Source: Bradyrhizobium sp. Arg816
GTDB lineage: Bacteria; Pseudomonadota; Alphaproteobacteria; Rhizobiales; Xanthobacteraceae
Reading direction: 5' to 3'
Assembly (NCBI RefSeq): GCF_029989365.1
Contig: NZ_JAPRAQ010000001.1
Location: 496,001 to 560,000 of the forward strand
Length of the DNA: 64,000 nt
A program made the translations under genes and the position numbers. Under the pieces are notes generated by a model. The model saw nothing but the letters and a program-made list of their open reading frames with translations. It had not been told where the DNA came from and did no database searches. Shown here in pieces: positions 42,969 through 52,278 of this stretch (position 1 is the stretch's first letter; every line of letters begins with the position of its first letter).

Positions 42969-44381
42969 TTACGAGTGCCACCCGTGGTGATCGTTGTGGT
43001 GAGACATCAGATCAGCCAGATGCGCTACGAACGAGCCCGTGTCCGTCGTATCCGTCTGCCCCGAACCGGCATCCGCAGTCGTGGTCGACGTCGCAGTGTG
43101 ACCCCGCCACCAGGAATGATCTCCGGATGCGGACGACGTGCTGGTATTATTGAGCCACTGCGAGAAATCGAGCCCGCCACCGTTGTGGTTGTGCCCGCCA
43201 CCGCCGTTGCCCACCTGCCAGGACGAACCTCCCGACCCGCCGCCGTGGTGATGACCACCCCAGCCGCCGGTATCCGTACCGCCGGTCGACGGATCGGTCG
43301 TTCCGTCCGAGCCCGACACGGGAGGAGTGCTTCCGGTGCCACCGCCAGCATCGGCAACCGGCGGCGGCGTGGTGCCGCCCGTCCCGGTGCTACCGCCAGC
43401 GTCGCCAACCGGCGGCGTGTTGCCGTCCGTGCCGGTGCTACCGCCAGCGTCCACCGGCGGCGGCGTGGTGCCGCCCGTCCCGGTGCTACCGCCAGCGTCC
43501 ACCGGCGGCGGCGTGTCGGTCACCGGATCGGTAACGGGCGGAGCTGTCGCGCCCCCCGTGCCATGGCTCGTATTGTGCGCAAGGAACACCTGCTGCAGTG
43601 CCGGCAAATTCTCGAGCGCAGTGTCGCCATTCTGCGATCCCCACGCGTAAGCATAGTCAAAGGCCGGATTGGGAACGAGGTCCGCCCAATGATCGATCAT
43701 TGCCTGCGCTTGCGCGGCAGTCGGCACAGCGACCTGGCTGCCGGTTTCGGTGGACCAGCCGCCGCCCCCGAACGCCTGATAAACCGGAACGATGGAGTCG
43801 AGCGGGATCCCGGCTTGCTCCGCGGCAGAGACGTACTTGTCGATCGTGCTGAGGTCGACGTTCGGACGGTCCGTCCACACCGGGTACCAATCGAGACCGA
43901 AGTAGTCGATGTGGGTGTTCGCCTGGTTGTAGCTGTTCATGTAGTTCGGATCGTCTGATGATCCCGTGTTCATCAGGACGGTGAACGTCTTGGCCCCGGG
44001 ATCGTGCTGATGAATCCAGTCGGATTCAGCTTTCAGAGCCGCGGGGTCGGCCTGCGGTCCCCACTGACCGGTCAGATCGGGCTCATCCACAAGGTAGAAG
44101 CCGAACACTTTCGGATTGTTGAGGAACGGCGTCACCTGGTCGATAAACTCTTGGGTCACGCCTTGGTACTGATCGAGCCAGACCAGACCCTGCACGCCGC
44201 TGGGCAGTGCATTCGCCTGGTCGACATACTGGATATCTGCGAGATTAAAGCCAGCTTCAGCTGGTGCGAAGTTACCTTGGGAGTCCAGACCCCCGCCCGC
44301 AGCGTAGTGTAATGTTGCCAATGATATTCCCCTGTCAGTGTTGAAAGCCCCCAGTGACCTGTAGGTCTGAGCGCCCGACAA
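42969..44381 (-). CDS. Probable type I-secreted glycoside hydrolase-like protein
   Basis: About 470 residues, beginning at a TTG at 44381; a TTG at 44321 (ATLHYAAGGG) has the better AGGGGAAT site and may be the true start. The N-terminal 270 residues look like a TIM-barrel glycosidase: VQGLVWLDQYQGVTQEFID, KVFGFYLVDEPDLTGQWGP with a likely acidic catalytic residue, IDYFGLDWYPVWTDR and FDYAYAWGSQNGD. A Pro/Gly/Thr-rich repeat linker follows, then a Gly/His/Ser-rich tail ending HLADLMSHHNDHHGWHS. No signal peptide is seen, which fits export by the adjacent PrtD/HlyD pair. It may trim or modify surface polysaccharide. Confidence 0.75.
   Translation of the reverse strand: MSGAQTYRSLGAFNTDRGISLATLHYAAGGGLDSQGNFAPAEAGFNLADIQYVDQANALPSGVQGLVWLDQYQGVTQEFIDQVTPFLNNPKVFGFYLVDEPDLTGQWGPQADPAALKAESDWIHQHDPGAKTFTVLMNTGSSDDPNYMNSYNQANTHIDYFGLDWYPVWTDRPNVDLSTIDKYVSAAEQAGIPLDSIVPVYQAFGGGGWSTETGSQVAVPTAAQAQAMIDHWADLVPNPAFDYAYAWGSQNGDTALENLPALQQVFLAHNTSHGTGGATAPPVTDPVTDTPPPVDAGGSTGTGGTTPPPVDAGGSTGTDGNTPPVGDAGGSTGTGGTTPPPVADAGGGTGSTPPVSGSDGTTDPSTGGTDTGGWGGHHHGGGSGGSSWQVGNGGGGHNHNGGGLDFSQWLNNTSTSSASGDHSWWRGHTATSTTTADAGSGQTDTTDTGSFVAHLADLMSHHNDHHGWHS
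43333..43513 (-). repeat. 48-51-bp tandem repeats, Pro/Gly linker
   Basis: Four units beginning CCGGTGCYACCGCCAGC at 43333, 43384, 43432 and 43480 on the plus strand encode 16-17-residue units of the type PPPVDAGGSTGTGGTT on the minus strand. They form a flexible linker between the catalytic part and the tail. Confidence 0.85.
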
Positions 44382-44405
44382 CCGATCGTGCGTCCCACCG
44401 AGGTG

Positions 44406-44421
44406 AACGTATGTTTACGTT
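44406..44421. promoter_or_regulatory. Dyad AACGTA-N4-TACGTT
   Basis: A perfect 6-bp inverted repeat with a 4-bp spacer, 25-100 bp upstream of the two candidate starts of the secreted protein gene. It is a good candidate operator or part of the promoter region. Confidence 0.35.
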
Positions 44422-44464
44422 TGAGGCAGGAATCTCCGTTCCATTGGGCGTAACCAAGGGATTA

Positions 44465-44485
44465 TTGTGCTGAAAGTTTGCACAA
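44465..44485. promoter_or_regulatory. Dyad TTGTGC-N9-GCACAA
   Basis: Perfect 6-bp arms at 44465-44470 and 44480-44485. A further GCACAAC occurs at 44591-44597. The half-site spacing suits a dimeric regulator. Confidence 0.35.
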
Positions 44486-44965
44486 CAACTGGCCAGCGCT
44501 GACCGCCATATCTGAGCGAAAACTTGTTTTGAAAGACGATTCAAAGATATGCGGTCAATCGAGGCCGAGAAGATCAATGTTGAATCTGGCACAACGCCGA
44601 CGAAATTCTTCAGTGCCGGTCGCAAGCAGCAAACCGGATTGATGTTCGTGGATTACCCCCGATGACGGATGTTCTCATCGAAGCGTTTCCGTTGTTCAGT
44701 AAAGGGCGTGGCGCAGGTAGAGAGAAAATCCAAGCGGATCAGCGCTCCTGCAAGCCGGTATTTTGGCACCGAAGCCGAACCCGTTTGCGGGGGCAATTGC
44801 GAATCGCGGAAGTATTAGGCGCTGGGTTGCCTTGCCGCTCTTTAGCACCGTGGCTGGAGAGCTCTTTTTGATAGCGCGCGCGAATCGAATTCGTCCCACC
44901 CGTTCGCTGTGCCGCGCGCTAGCGATTTTTCGAGTAGAATCAGCTCATTTGCTGCCGAGGACGTC

Positions 44966-45169
44966 ATGTCAGGGTCGGCCCAAACGAACCTCAAGTTTCC
45001 GCCGGGTTCACGAATTCAGGTAAAGCCGGCAGCCGGTCCTCGCTTAGCTGGAAAGACCGGGACCGTGGTTGGGGCCGGATACTATCCGAAGAGCCTCCGC
45101 GTCATTCTGGACGGATCGAAGGGACCAATTACTCTTCACGTGGACTACGTGGCCATGATCAACACGTGA
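44966..45169 (+). CDS. Small KOW-like hypothetical protein
   Basis: A 67-residue basic protein starting MSGSAQTNLKFPPGSRIQVK. The core, PAAGPRLAGKTGTVVGAGY, looks like a KOW/SH3-like beta-barrel motif (G-x-x-G-x-V), followed by SLRVILDGSKGPITLHVDYV. GAGG lies 7 nt before the ATG at 44966. The function is unknown; RNA or protein binding is possible. Confidence 0.65.
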   Translation: MSGSAQTNLKFPPGSRIQVKPAAGPRLAGKTGTVVGAGYYPKSLRVILDGSKGPITLHVDYVAMINT

Positions 45170-45351
45170 AGCGGGCGCCGCGTCCACGGCCCACTTGCGG
45201 AAAAAGGCGTTCTTCAATGTCGCGTTTCGAGTTACCCCAGAAGTATAGCCGGCCTCTGCTCCAGCATTAGGCCGCTCTTTTGACCCATTTCAGCCAATCT
45301 TTGTTAGTTGCTCGTTGCTCGGGGGAGGATCCATCAATCCCGGAGCCTGCG

Positions 45352-45903
45352 ATGTTCAAGCAAGTAATTTCTGCGTGCTGCCTCGTTGTGATCACCTCGC
45401 TCAATTCCGATGCACGACCGTACCGCATACAGCACGCCTCCGAATGCAACGTCACCATGCCATGCGACTTCTCGAACTACGCGCAAATCTCGAACCAGCG
45501 AAGGGAGGTGCGAGACTCATTGCGTATACATCGAACCAAACAACTCACCGTCGTCGCCAATACAAATATTGCGGCGCCTGACGGCCCGGTCAGCACTCGG
45601 ATCGTTGGCGGCCGCCCCGCGGGCTGCCCGTCCTCATTCTGCGGTTGTGCCGCAGCCCTGCGCCTGTTTGGTCGCATCGTTCCGGAATTGAATCTCGCGG
45701 CAAACTGGCTGAGATTTCCGCGTACATCGCCAGCAGCAGGAATGGTCGCGGCAAGACGCGGGCACGTTTTCGTCCTCGAGCAGCACATCGGGGGCGACGT
45801 TTGGATGGCGTACGACGGCAACTCAGGTGGACACACAACGAGAATACACGCGCGTTCTTTGAGGGGGTACACGGTTGTGAATCCGCGCGCGACGCTGACT
45901 TGA
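45352..45903 (+). CDS. Exported hypothetical protein, cysteine-containing
   Basis: A 183-residue protein with an N-terminal hydrophobic segment, MFKQVISACCLVVITSLNSD. The C-terminal half has GGRPAGCPSSFCGCAAALRL, NWLRFPRTSPAAGMVAARRG and HVFVLEQHIGGDVWMAYDGN. Cys early, then a Gly-His-[VI]-x-[VF] strand and a later conserved His (GGHTTRIH), is the arrangement of NlpC/P60- or CHAP-like peptidase folds, but I cannot place it firmly. The ATG at 45352 precedes the signal-like segment. Confidence 0.6.
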   Translation: MFKQVISACCLVVITSLNSDARPYRIQHASECNVTMPCDFSNYAQISNQRREVRDSLRIHRTKQLTVVANTNIAAPDGPVSTRIVGGRPAGCPSSFCGCAAALRLFGRIVPELNLAANWLRFPRTSPAAGMVAARRGHVFVLEQHIGGDVWMAYDGNSGGHTTRIHARSLRGYTVVNPRATLT

Positions 45904-46108
45904 ATTTAGCCCTTTATCGAATCGGCAACACGGTTGCCAAGTACCGGCATGCTTTCACTGGGACAGCGGCAACCTCTCGTCGCTGAGGCGCTGTTATGAT
46001 CCCCGGTCGAAACACGACCTGATCGCTCCACGCAACCATATTTGGATGGTAAGGGAGCTGGAGGCAAATGTGCTGGCGGCGCCGATCGGCGGCCGTCAGC
46101 CAGAACCG

Positions 46109-48385
46109 TCAGGCCACGACGGATATCGCGCGCCCCCGCTCTCGCATCGCTCCCTGGATAGCCTTCTCAAGGGCGGCCTGATCGAACGGCTTCGACAGTC
46201 GGTGCAGATTGGAACGCGCATCGATGGGAAGCTCCGCATACCCGGTGCTCAGGAGGATGACCATACCGGGACGCTCCACGACCACGGCTTCAGCAAGCTG
46301 CAGGCCGGTCATGACCGGCATCGCATAGTCGGTGACGACAAGTTCGATGGTCTGGGTGCGGCGGAGGAGAGCCAATGCCTCTTCGCCCGAGCGTGCCTCG
46401 ACCACCGCATGCCCGAGATCCTCCAGCATTGCCGCCGTATTCTCGAGCACGAGAGGGTCGTCATCGACCAGAAGCACGGAAAGCCGGCGGTCGGCCCGAA
46501 GCATCGGTGCCGGAGCCTCCGCGCGCGGTGCGAGCACCGCGGCCTCCTCCTCGGCTACCGGCAGCCAGATCTCGGCCGTCGTGCCCACTCCAAGGCGGCT
46601 CTTCAGGACGAGCCTGCCGCCGGACTGCTCGGCGAGGCCGTGAACCATCGATAGTCCGAGCCCGGTGCCTTTGCCGATACCCTTCGTCGTGAAGAACGGC
46701 TCCTGAGCGTGCTTGAGCGTTTCCTCGTCCATGCCGCAGCCGGTATCGCTCACCGAGAGCGCCACGTAGCGGGGAGCGCCAGCTTCGCGCTGCTCGTCTC
46801 GGGCGGAGATGGTTATCAGGCCGCCCGCCGGCATCGCATCACGCGCGTTTACGGCGAGATTGAGGATGGCCAGTTCGAGCTGGTTGGCGTCAATCTTTAC
46901 GTTTGGCAGGTCCAACGGAAAGAGTGTGTCGATACGGACGCCTGCCTCGAATTTCAGCAGTGACGCCATGCCCCGCACCAGTGCGGCGATATCGACGACA
47001 GCCGGCTTGAGATCCTGTTTGCGAGCGAAGGCGAGCAAGCGCTGGGTTAGCAGAGCGCCCCGCTGCGCGCCTTGCATCGCGTTGTCCACGAGACGCTGTA
47101 TCTTCGGATCATCGGTTTGCAGGCGTTTTTTCAGGAGCTCGAGGCTGCCGAGAACGGCGGCGAGCAGGTTGTTAAAATCGTGGGCCACGCCGCCGGTAAG
47201 TTGACCGATGGTCTCCATTTTCTGCGACAGCGTCAGCGCTTCGCGTGCCCGATCCAGCGCTTCCTGTGCCCGCCTCCTCTCACTGATGTCGCGCACGATG
47301 TTGGCAAACCCAGTGATCAAGCCGCTTTCGTTCCGTACCGCGACCAGGGTTGCCTCCGCCCAGAAACGGCTGCCATCCCGGCGCACGCGCCAGGCTTCCA
47401 CTGCTGACTTGCCGTACCGCTCCGCCTCCAGGAGAGCACGTGCTGGCGCCCCGGACGCGCGGTCTTCGTCGGTATGAAGGATCGCGTAGCTGGTCCCAAC
47501 GATGTCGTCGCCATACCCCATCAGCCGGCGCGCCCCGAGATTCCAGTTTCCCACGGCCCCATTCGGCTCGATCATGAACATGGCGTGATCGGCGATGCCC
47601 TCCACCAGGAGCCGAAAGCGTTCTTCACTTCGCCTCAGTGCGCTGGCCTCGCGTTGGGCGCGCTCCGCCGACACCCGATCGTAGACGGCAGCGGCAATCC
47701 CAATGCTCAGGATCAGGATGGTGGCGCCGGCCAGCAGAAATGCCAGCGGCGCCCGACCCACGAAATGTCCAGCGTGTTCGGCCATGGTGTTCGCTGGCAC
47801 GAACAAGGCACCTTCCATAGCCGCGTAATGCATGCCGGAGATCGCGAGACCCATTACAAGTCCTGCGAACAGTCGCTGCGTCGCACTTGTCTTGCGAAAG
47901 GCAAGCCAGAGCGCCACGACCGAAGCGCACATCGCGATCACGACCGAGAGCACGACCCACCAAGGATCGTACGCGACGGATGCCGCCATTCTCATCGCGC
48001 CCATGCCCGTATAGTGCATGCCGGATATGGCGAGCCCCATCGCCAAGCCGGACACCAGGAGCGCCTGCGGGCGTCTTCCGACCACGGCAAAGGCCGCGGC
48101 CGCGACAACAATGGGGACGACAAGTGATAGAAAGGTGAGGAATGGATCGTAGGAGATCTCGACCCCGGGCAGCCTGAAAGCCAGCATGCCGACGAAATGC
48201 ATGGACCAAATGCCGCCGCCCATGGCGGTGGCCGCGGCTGCAAGCCAAGCCGGACGAGCCCGCCCAGACGCGGCACGCATCCGGGTCGCGAGGTCGAGCG
48301 CTGTGTAGGAGGCGAGCGCGGCGATCAGGATCGACAGCGCCACAAGAACGGGATCGTGAGAGGCCGTATGGTGATTCATTTCCAC
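46109..48385 (-). CDS. MHYT-PAS hybrid histidine kinase
   Basis: A 758-residue membrane sensor. Three MHYT repeats in seven membrane segments show WSMHFVGMLAF, SGMHYTGMGAM and SGMHYAAMEGA; such domains are proposed to sense gases through copper. A PAS/PAC region (SEERFRLLVEGIADHAMFMI onwards, about 268-390) is followed by HisKA with GGVAHDFNNLLAAVLGSLE and HATPase with DTGCGMDEETLKH and GTGLGLSMVHG. A C-terminal receiver has LLVDDDPLVLEN and VVTDYAMPVMTG. No separate regulator is adjacent. Confidence 0.92.
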   Translation of the reverse strand: MEMNHHTASHDPVLVALSILIAALASYTALDLATRMRAASGRARPAWLAAAATAMGGGIWSMHFVGMLAFRLPGVEISYDPFLTFLSLVVPIVVAAAAFAVVGRRPQALLVSGLAMGLAISGMHYTGMGAMRMAASVAYDPWWVVLSVVIAMCASVVALWLAFRKTSATQRLFAGLVMGLAISGMHYAAMEGALFVPANTMAEHAGHFVGRAPLAFLLAGATILILSIGIAAAVYDRVSAERAQREASALRRSEERFRLLVEGIADHAMFMIEPNGAVGNWNLGARRLMGYGDDIVGTSYAILHTDEDRASGAPARALLEAERYGKSAVEAWRVRRDGSRFWAEATLVAVRNESGLITGFANIVRDISERRRAQEALDRAREALTLSQKMETIGQLTGGVAHDFNNLLAAVLGSLELLKKRLQTDDPKIQRLVDNAMQGAQRGALLTQRLLAFARKQDLKPAVVDIAALVRGMASLLKFEAGVRIDTLFPLDLPNVKIDANQLELAILNLAVNARDAMPAGGLITISARDEQREAGAPRYVALSVSDTGCGMDEETLKHAQEPFFTTKGIGKGTGLGLSMVHGLAEQSGGRLVLKSRLGVGTTAEIWLPVAEEEAAVLAPRAEAPAPMLRADRRLSVLLVDDDPLVLENTAAMLEDLGHAVVEARSGEEALALLRRTQTIELVVTDYAMPVMTGLQLAEAVVVERPGMVILLSTGYAELPIDARSNLHRLSKPFDQAALEKAIQGAMRERGRAISVVA

Positions 48386-48812
48386 CAGATGGTAATGGAA
48401 ATCCAGGGCAAATTCACCCTAGGTTGAAGGCATCGGGGCCCGCCCGGCCGCGACACCCTGTCGGCAAATTCAAGCCGGATCCAGCCGTCGGGGGCTGTTT
48501 CCGCCCCGCCTTCCCTTGGGGATTTGAACCGGACCAGGCCTGTGCTGGGTCAGGCTCCATGCGCGGACCAAGCGGAGGATCGTGCCCCTCACGTGCGCCG
48601 CCCTGCAAATTGGGCAAGCCGGCCGCCTATTGCACCGCGAAGCCAATTGCGCCGCAACATTCAAAATGAGACTGCCCGTCAAGCCGCACGATGCGCCCAT
48701 ACGTGCACTGCATCCGACTTCGGTTAGCCTTCGTTCAACAGCCGGGCGCCTTTCGGGAGCCACGGCGCTGCGCCAATTCAGCGAAAAATTTGGCTACAGA
48801 GGGAGGAATGCA
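48386..48812. other. Intergenic region upstream of binding-protein gene
   Basis: 427 bp between the histidine kinase start (minus) and the binding-protein gene (plus), so it holds divergent promoters. I see no dyad or RNA gene of note. A short GGTTCAAATCC on the minus strand resembles a tRNA T-loop but has no matching stems. Confidence 0.45.
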
Positions 48813-50063
48813 ATGTTGAAATGCAGTGTGGGACTGATCGCTCTAAGCAGCCTTTTTCTTTCAGGCGCGGCAATCGCCCAGGAAAAGATCAAGGTCGGCG
48901 TCACGGCAACGCTGGAAGGCACCTACACGGTGCTCGGCGAGGACGGCATGCGCGGCCACCAGACGGCGCTCAATGTGCTTGGCAAGAAGGTCGGCGACAA
49001 AGAGCTTGAATTCATCGTTGCTTCGACCGACGCGACGCCGGATTCCGCGGTGCGCGCCGTACGCAAGCTGATCGAGCAGGACAAGGTGCAGATCCTGTTG
49101 TCGCCGCTCTCCGGCGACGAGGGCATCGCGGTCAAGAACTTCGCCAAGACGCATCCGGAGCTGACTTTCATCAACGCCGCCTCCGGCGCGCAAGAAACCA
49201 CCTATGTCGATCCCGCGCCGAACTTCTTCCGCTACAACATGGATGGCGCGCAGTGGCAGGTCGGCCTCGGCAAATACGCTTATGAGGACAAGAAGTATCG
49301 CAAGATCGCGACCGTCGGCGAAGACTATTCCTTCATCTACACGCAGGTGTTCGGCCTCGTGCTCGAATTCTGCGGCGCCGGCGGCCAGGTCACCAACCGG
49401 CAATGGGTGCCGCTCGGCACCAAGGATTTTGCCTCCGTCATCGCGGCGCTGCCCGACGATGTCGATGCGATCTATCTCGGCCTGGGCGGTGCGGATGCCG
49501 TCAACTTCCTGAACCAGTACCAGCAGGCTGGCGGCAAGGCGCATCTGATGGGTGGTTCCATCATGATCGACCAGACCATCCTGTCCTCCAAAGGCAACGC
49601 CAAGAATGCGCTGGTCGGCACCATCGCTGCGAGCGGCCAGGCCGACACCTGGGAGGATCCGGGCTGGCAGAAGTTCGTGAAGGCGTATCAGGACGCGTTT
49701 CCGCCCAACAAGCGCTTCCCGAGCCCGTCGCTTCTTGCGACCAACTATTACGGCTCGACCATGGCGCTGATCCTCGCGCTGCGCGAGGTCAATGGCGATC
49801 TTTCCAACAACCAGGCCAAGTACAAGGAGGCGCTGGCCAAGATCGAGATCGACGCACCGAACGGCAAGATCAAGCTTGACGCCAACCGCCAGGCGATCGG
49901 CACCAACTTCGTCACCGAGGTCGTCGATGACGGCAAGGGCGCGCTGTTCAGCAAGGTCGTGAAGGTGATCCCGAACGTGAACCAGACGCTCGGTTACGAT
50001 CCGGCGGTGTTCGCCAAGATCGGACTGCCGAGCCGCACGGTTCCGGAATGTAAGAAGTACTGA
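48813..50063 (+). CDS. Branched-chain amino acid-type ABC transporter binding protein
   Basis: A 416-residue periplasmic binding protein of the Leu/Ile/Val family. Signal peptide MLKCSVGLIALSSLFLSGAA ends near IAQ. The mature part has KVGVTATLEGTYTVLGEDGM, LIEQDKVQILLSPLSGDEGI, TFINAASGAQETTYVD and FRYNMDGAQWQVGLGKYA. GGGAGGAA lies upstream of the ATG at 48813. It starts the liv-type gene set; the ligand could be an aromatic or other acid rather than an amino acid, as the enzyme genes downstream suggest. Confidence 0.92.
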   Translation: MLKCSVGLIALSSLFLSGAAIAQEKIKVGVTATLEGTYTVLGEDGMRGHQTALNVLGKKVGDKELEFIVASTDATPDSAVRAVRKLIEQDKVQILLSPLSGDEGIAVKNFAKTHPELTFINAASGAQETTYVDPAPNFFRYNMDGAQWQVGLGKYAYEDKKYRKIATVGEDYSFIYTQVFGLVLEFCGAGGQVTNRQWVPLGTKDFASVIAALPDDVDAIYLGLGGADAVNFLNQYQQAGGKAHLMGGSIMIDQTILSSKGNAKNALVGTIAASGQADTWEDPGWQKFVKAYQDAFPPNKRFPSPSLLATNYYGSTMALILALREVNGDLSNNQAKYKEALAKIEIDAPNGKIKLDANRQAIGTNFVTEVVDDGKGALFSKVVKVIPNVNQTLGYDPAVFAKIGLPSRTVPECKKY

Positions 50064-50100
50064 CGCATTCATCGTCGCTCGTTTCGCATACCTCTCCGGC

Positions 50101-50155
50101 AACCGGGGCGATTTGCAGGCGCGATATCTTGCGCTCTTGCAATCTCGCCCCGGTT
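50101..50155 (+). terminator. Hairpin after binding-protein gene
   Basis: Perfect 11-bp arms AACCGGGGCGA (50101-50111) and TCGCCCCGGTT (50145-50155), with smaller dyads inside the 33-nt loop. It lies 38 bp after the binding-protein stop and probably lowers read-through into the regulator gene or stabilises the abundant upstream mRNA. Confidence 0.6.
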
Positions 50156-50199
50156 GTTGAACGCTGACTGAAAAGACAAGAACATTCGGGAGGGAAGGC

Positions 50200-51027
50200 A
50201 TGAGCCGGGCGCTTGCCGTCTTTCACGGCCGGTTTGGTCGGGCGACGGTCTATCAGTTGAACCGCCCCTTCAACGTGCACGCACATCGCGAAGGTCATCT
50301 GATCTTCCATGTTGGCGGCCTGTCCGCATGCATCGACGTCTGTGACGGGCACTACGACCTCACGGAAAGCTCCATCGTTGCGGTCAATCCCTGGGAGCCT
50401 CACAATTTCCTGCCGTCCGATCTCGACGGTGGCGCGATCTTCTTCGTGCTCTACGTCAATCCGGAGTGGTTCGCGCCCGACGCGCCCGGCGCCGACCGCC
50501 TGCGTTTCGGCCGCACCCAGTTCAAGCGCACGGTCGCGCTCGACAAGCACATCAGACGAACCGCAGCGCTTGTGTGCGGCGCACCGTCACTCTCCAGCCT
50601 CGATGCCGAGCTGCGGCGACTGATCGACATCTGCTACGACGAAAGTTGGCAGCAGGCCGAGATCGCGCGCGACGCGCGCACGGCCGGCGCCGTCACCGAC
50701 TTCCGCGTGCGCAAATGCATCAAGCTGATGTCTGAAAGTCCGGGCGCCGAAATGGAGCTCGACACGATCGCGCGCGAATCCGGCCTGTCGCGACCGCATT
50801 TCTACCGGCTATTCCGCACCCAGACCGGCGTCACGCCGCATCTCTACCTCAACACCCTGATCATGGAACAGGCGCTGGAAGCCCTTGTCGCCGGCGAAGC
50901 ACCCATCGCCGACATCGGCTTCGACCTCGGCTTCTCCTCGCAAAGCGGATTCACACGCTTCTTCACCGCCAATGTCGGGATGGCGCCGACCGATTACCGC
51001 CGCGCCGCCAAGGTTTTGCGGGCCTGA
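50200..51027 (+). CDS. AraC family transcriptional regulator
   Basis: A 275-residue regulator. The N-terminal cupin (about 10-125) has FNVHAHREGHLIFHVGG and VAVNPWEPHNFLPSD, the usual ligand-binding sheet. The C-terminal AraC DNA-binding domain (about 175-275) has DTIARESGLSRPHFYRLFRT and PIADIGFDLGFSSQSGFTRF. GGGAGGGAAGGC precedes the ATG at 50200. Lying between the binding protein and permease genes, it is the likely substrate-responsive activator of the operon. Confidence 0.92.
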   Translation: MSRALAVFHGRFGRATVYQLNRPFNVHAHREGHLIFHVGGLSACIDVCDGHYDLTESSIVAVNPWEPHNFLPSDLDGGAIFFVLYVNPEWFAPDAPGADRLRFGRTQFKRTVALDKHIRRTAALVCGAPSLSSLDAELRRLIDICYDESWQQAEIARDARTAGAVTDFRVRKCIKLMSESPGAEMELDTIARESGLSRPHFYRLFRTQTGVTPHLYLNTLIMEQALEALVAGEAPIADIGFDLGFSSQSGFTRFFTANVGMAPTDYRRAAKVLRA

Positions 51028-51266
51028 CCGCGCGCGAAAAGATACTGACGATCAAACGCTCCCCTTGTGCCCTCGCTAAGATGGTCGGAACGCGATCCCG
51101 AAAAGAGGATCGCAAGTCCGGGAGGACGCACGTCCATGGCGAGGTACGCAGCCTACGCAAGGCTGTTCGACCAGCGTTCAAAGCATGAGGCAGGGCAAGG
51201 TCGACGCGGCCTGATCGCTCCCTCCTCCCGCTTGCGGGGGCGCGAGGCCGGGATGAGGCGGTTGAC

Positions 51267-52277
51267 ATGACGCGCTTCGTCGAACGCCATCCGGCCTGGG
51301 CCCTGATCGTGATCATCGCGATCGCGCTTGCACTGTGGCTGACCCTGGCGGTGTGGCCGCCCGGACTTGAAGAGGCGATCGGCCGCAAGCGGGTCTTCCT
51401 GAACGCCGTGTTCAACGGCATCACGCTCGGCGGCCTCTACTTCCTGGTCGCCAGCGGTTTCACCCTGATCTTCGGCCTGATGCGCAACGTCAACCTCGCG
51501 CACGGCTCGCTGTATTTGTTCGGCGGCTATGTCGGCTACGCCATCAGCGCCTCGACCGGCTCCTGGCTCCTCAGCTTCATCGTCGCCTTCATCCTGACGG
51601 CGCTGGTCGGCGTCCTGCTTCAGCTCATCGTCTTCCGCCGCATGGAGGGCCAGGACTTGCGGCAGACCATGGTGACGATCGGGCTCTCGATCGTCTTCGC
51701 CGACCTGATGCTGTGGGCTTGCGGCGGCGACTTCTATCAGATCCAGACGCCGAACTGGCTGATCGGCCCGATCGAGCTGCCGCTGATCACTGCGGTGAAA
51801 TCCTCGGGCGAGCCGGTCTATCTCCGCTATCCGCTGGTCCGGCTGGTGATCTTCGCCGCCTCCGTCGTGATCGGCCTGGCGATGTGGCTGGCGCTCAACC
51901 GCACACGCATCGGCATGATCATTCGCGCCGGCGTCGACGATCGCGACATCCTGGCCGCGACCGGAGTGCGGATCCAGCTCGTCTTCGTGCTGGTCTTCGC
52001 GCTCGGCGCCGGGCTTGCCGGCATCGCCGGCGTCGTCGGTGGCACCTTCCAGTCACTCTCGCCCGGCGAAGACATCCGCTTCCTGCTTGCCTCGCTCGTC
52101 GTCGTCATCGTCGGTGGCATGGGCTCGATCCCCGGTGCCGCCCTCGGCGCGCTGATCATCGGCCTCGCCGAACAGCTCGGTTCGGTCTACATCCCGACCT
52201 ACGCCATCGTCGTGACTTTCCTGATCATGGTGCTGGTACTGGCAGTCCGGCCGCAAGGCCTGTTGGCGAGGCGCTGA
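51267..52277 (+). CDS. livH: ABC transporter permease LivH
   Basis: A 336-residue inner membrane permease. One N-terminal membrane segment (ALIVIIAIALALWLTLAVW) precedes the standard LivH core: FNGITLGGLYFLVASGFTLI, FGLMRNVNLAHGSLYLFGGY, and the coupling-helix region GVDDRDILAATGVRIQLVF. About nine membrane segments are seen. It begins a tightly packed run (livH, livM, livG, livF) with overlaps or 1-bp gaps. Confidence 0.92.
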   Translation: MTRFVERHPAWALIVIIAIALALWLTLAVWPPGLEEAIGRKRVFLNAVFNGITLGGLYFLVASGFTLIFGLMRNVNLAHGSLYLFGGYVGYAISASTGSWLLSFIVAFILTALVGVLLQLIVFRRMEGQDLRQTMVTIGLSIVFADLMLWACGGDFYQIQTPNWLIGPIELPLITAVKSSGEPVYLRYPLVRLVIFAASVVIGLAMWLALNRTRIGMIIRAGVDDRDILAATGVRIQLVFVLVFALGAGLAGIAGVVGGTFQSLSPGEDIRFLLASLVVVIVGGMGSIPGAALGALIIGLAEQLGSVYIPTYAIVVTFLIMVLVLAVRPQGLLARR

Positions 52278-52278
52278 G

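Larger units (their letters stand above)
44382..44965. other. Long intergenic region with two dyads
   Basis: 584 bp upstream of the secreted protein gene, more AT-rich than its flanks. AACGTA-N4-TACGTT lies at 44406-44421 and TTGTGC-N9-GCACAA at 44465-44485. Open frames at 44662-44871 (plus) and 44696-44899 (minus) have no recognisable domain or ribosome binding site. Confidence 0.5.

Noticed and set aside
44588..44605. Possible sigma-54 promoter (TGGCAC)
   Set aside because: The required TGC element at the right spacing is absent.
44662..44871. 69-codon open frame upstream of the KOW-like gene
   Set aside because: No domain, no ribosome binding site; overlaps an equally unsupported frame on the other strand.
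48515..48545. tRNA-like T-loop (GGTTCAAATCC on minus strand)
   Set aside because: The flanking bases do not pair into a T-stem and no acceptor or anticodon stem is found.
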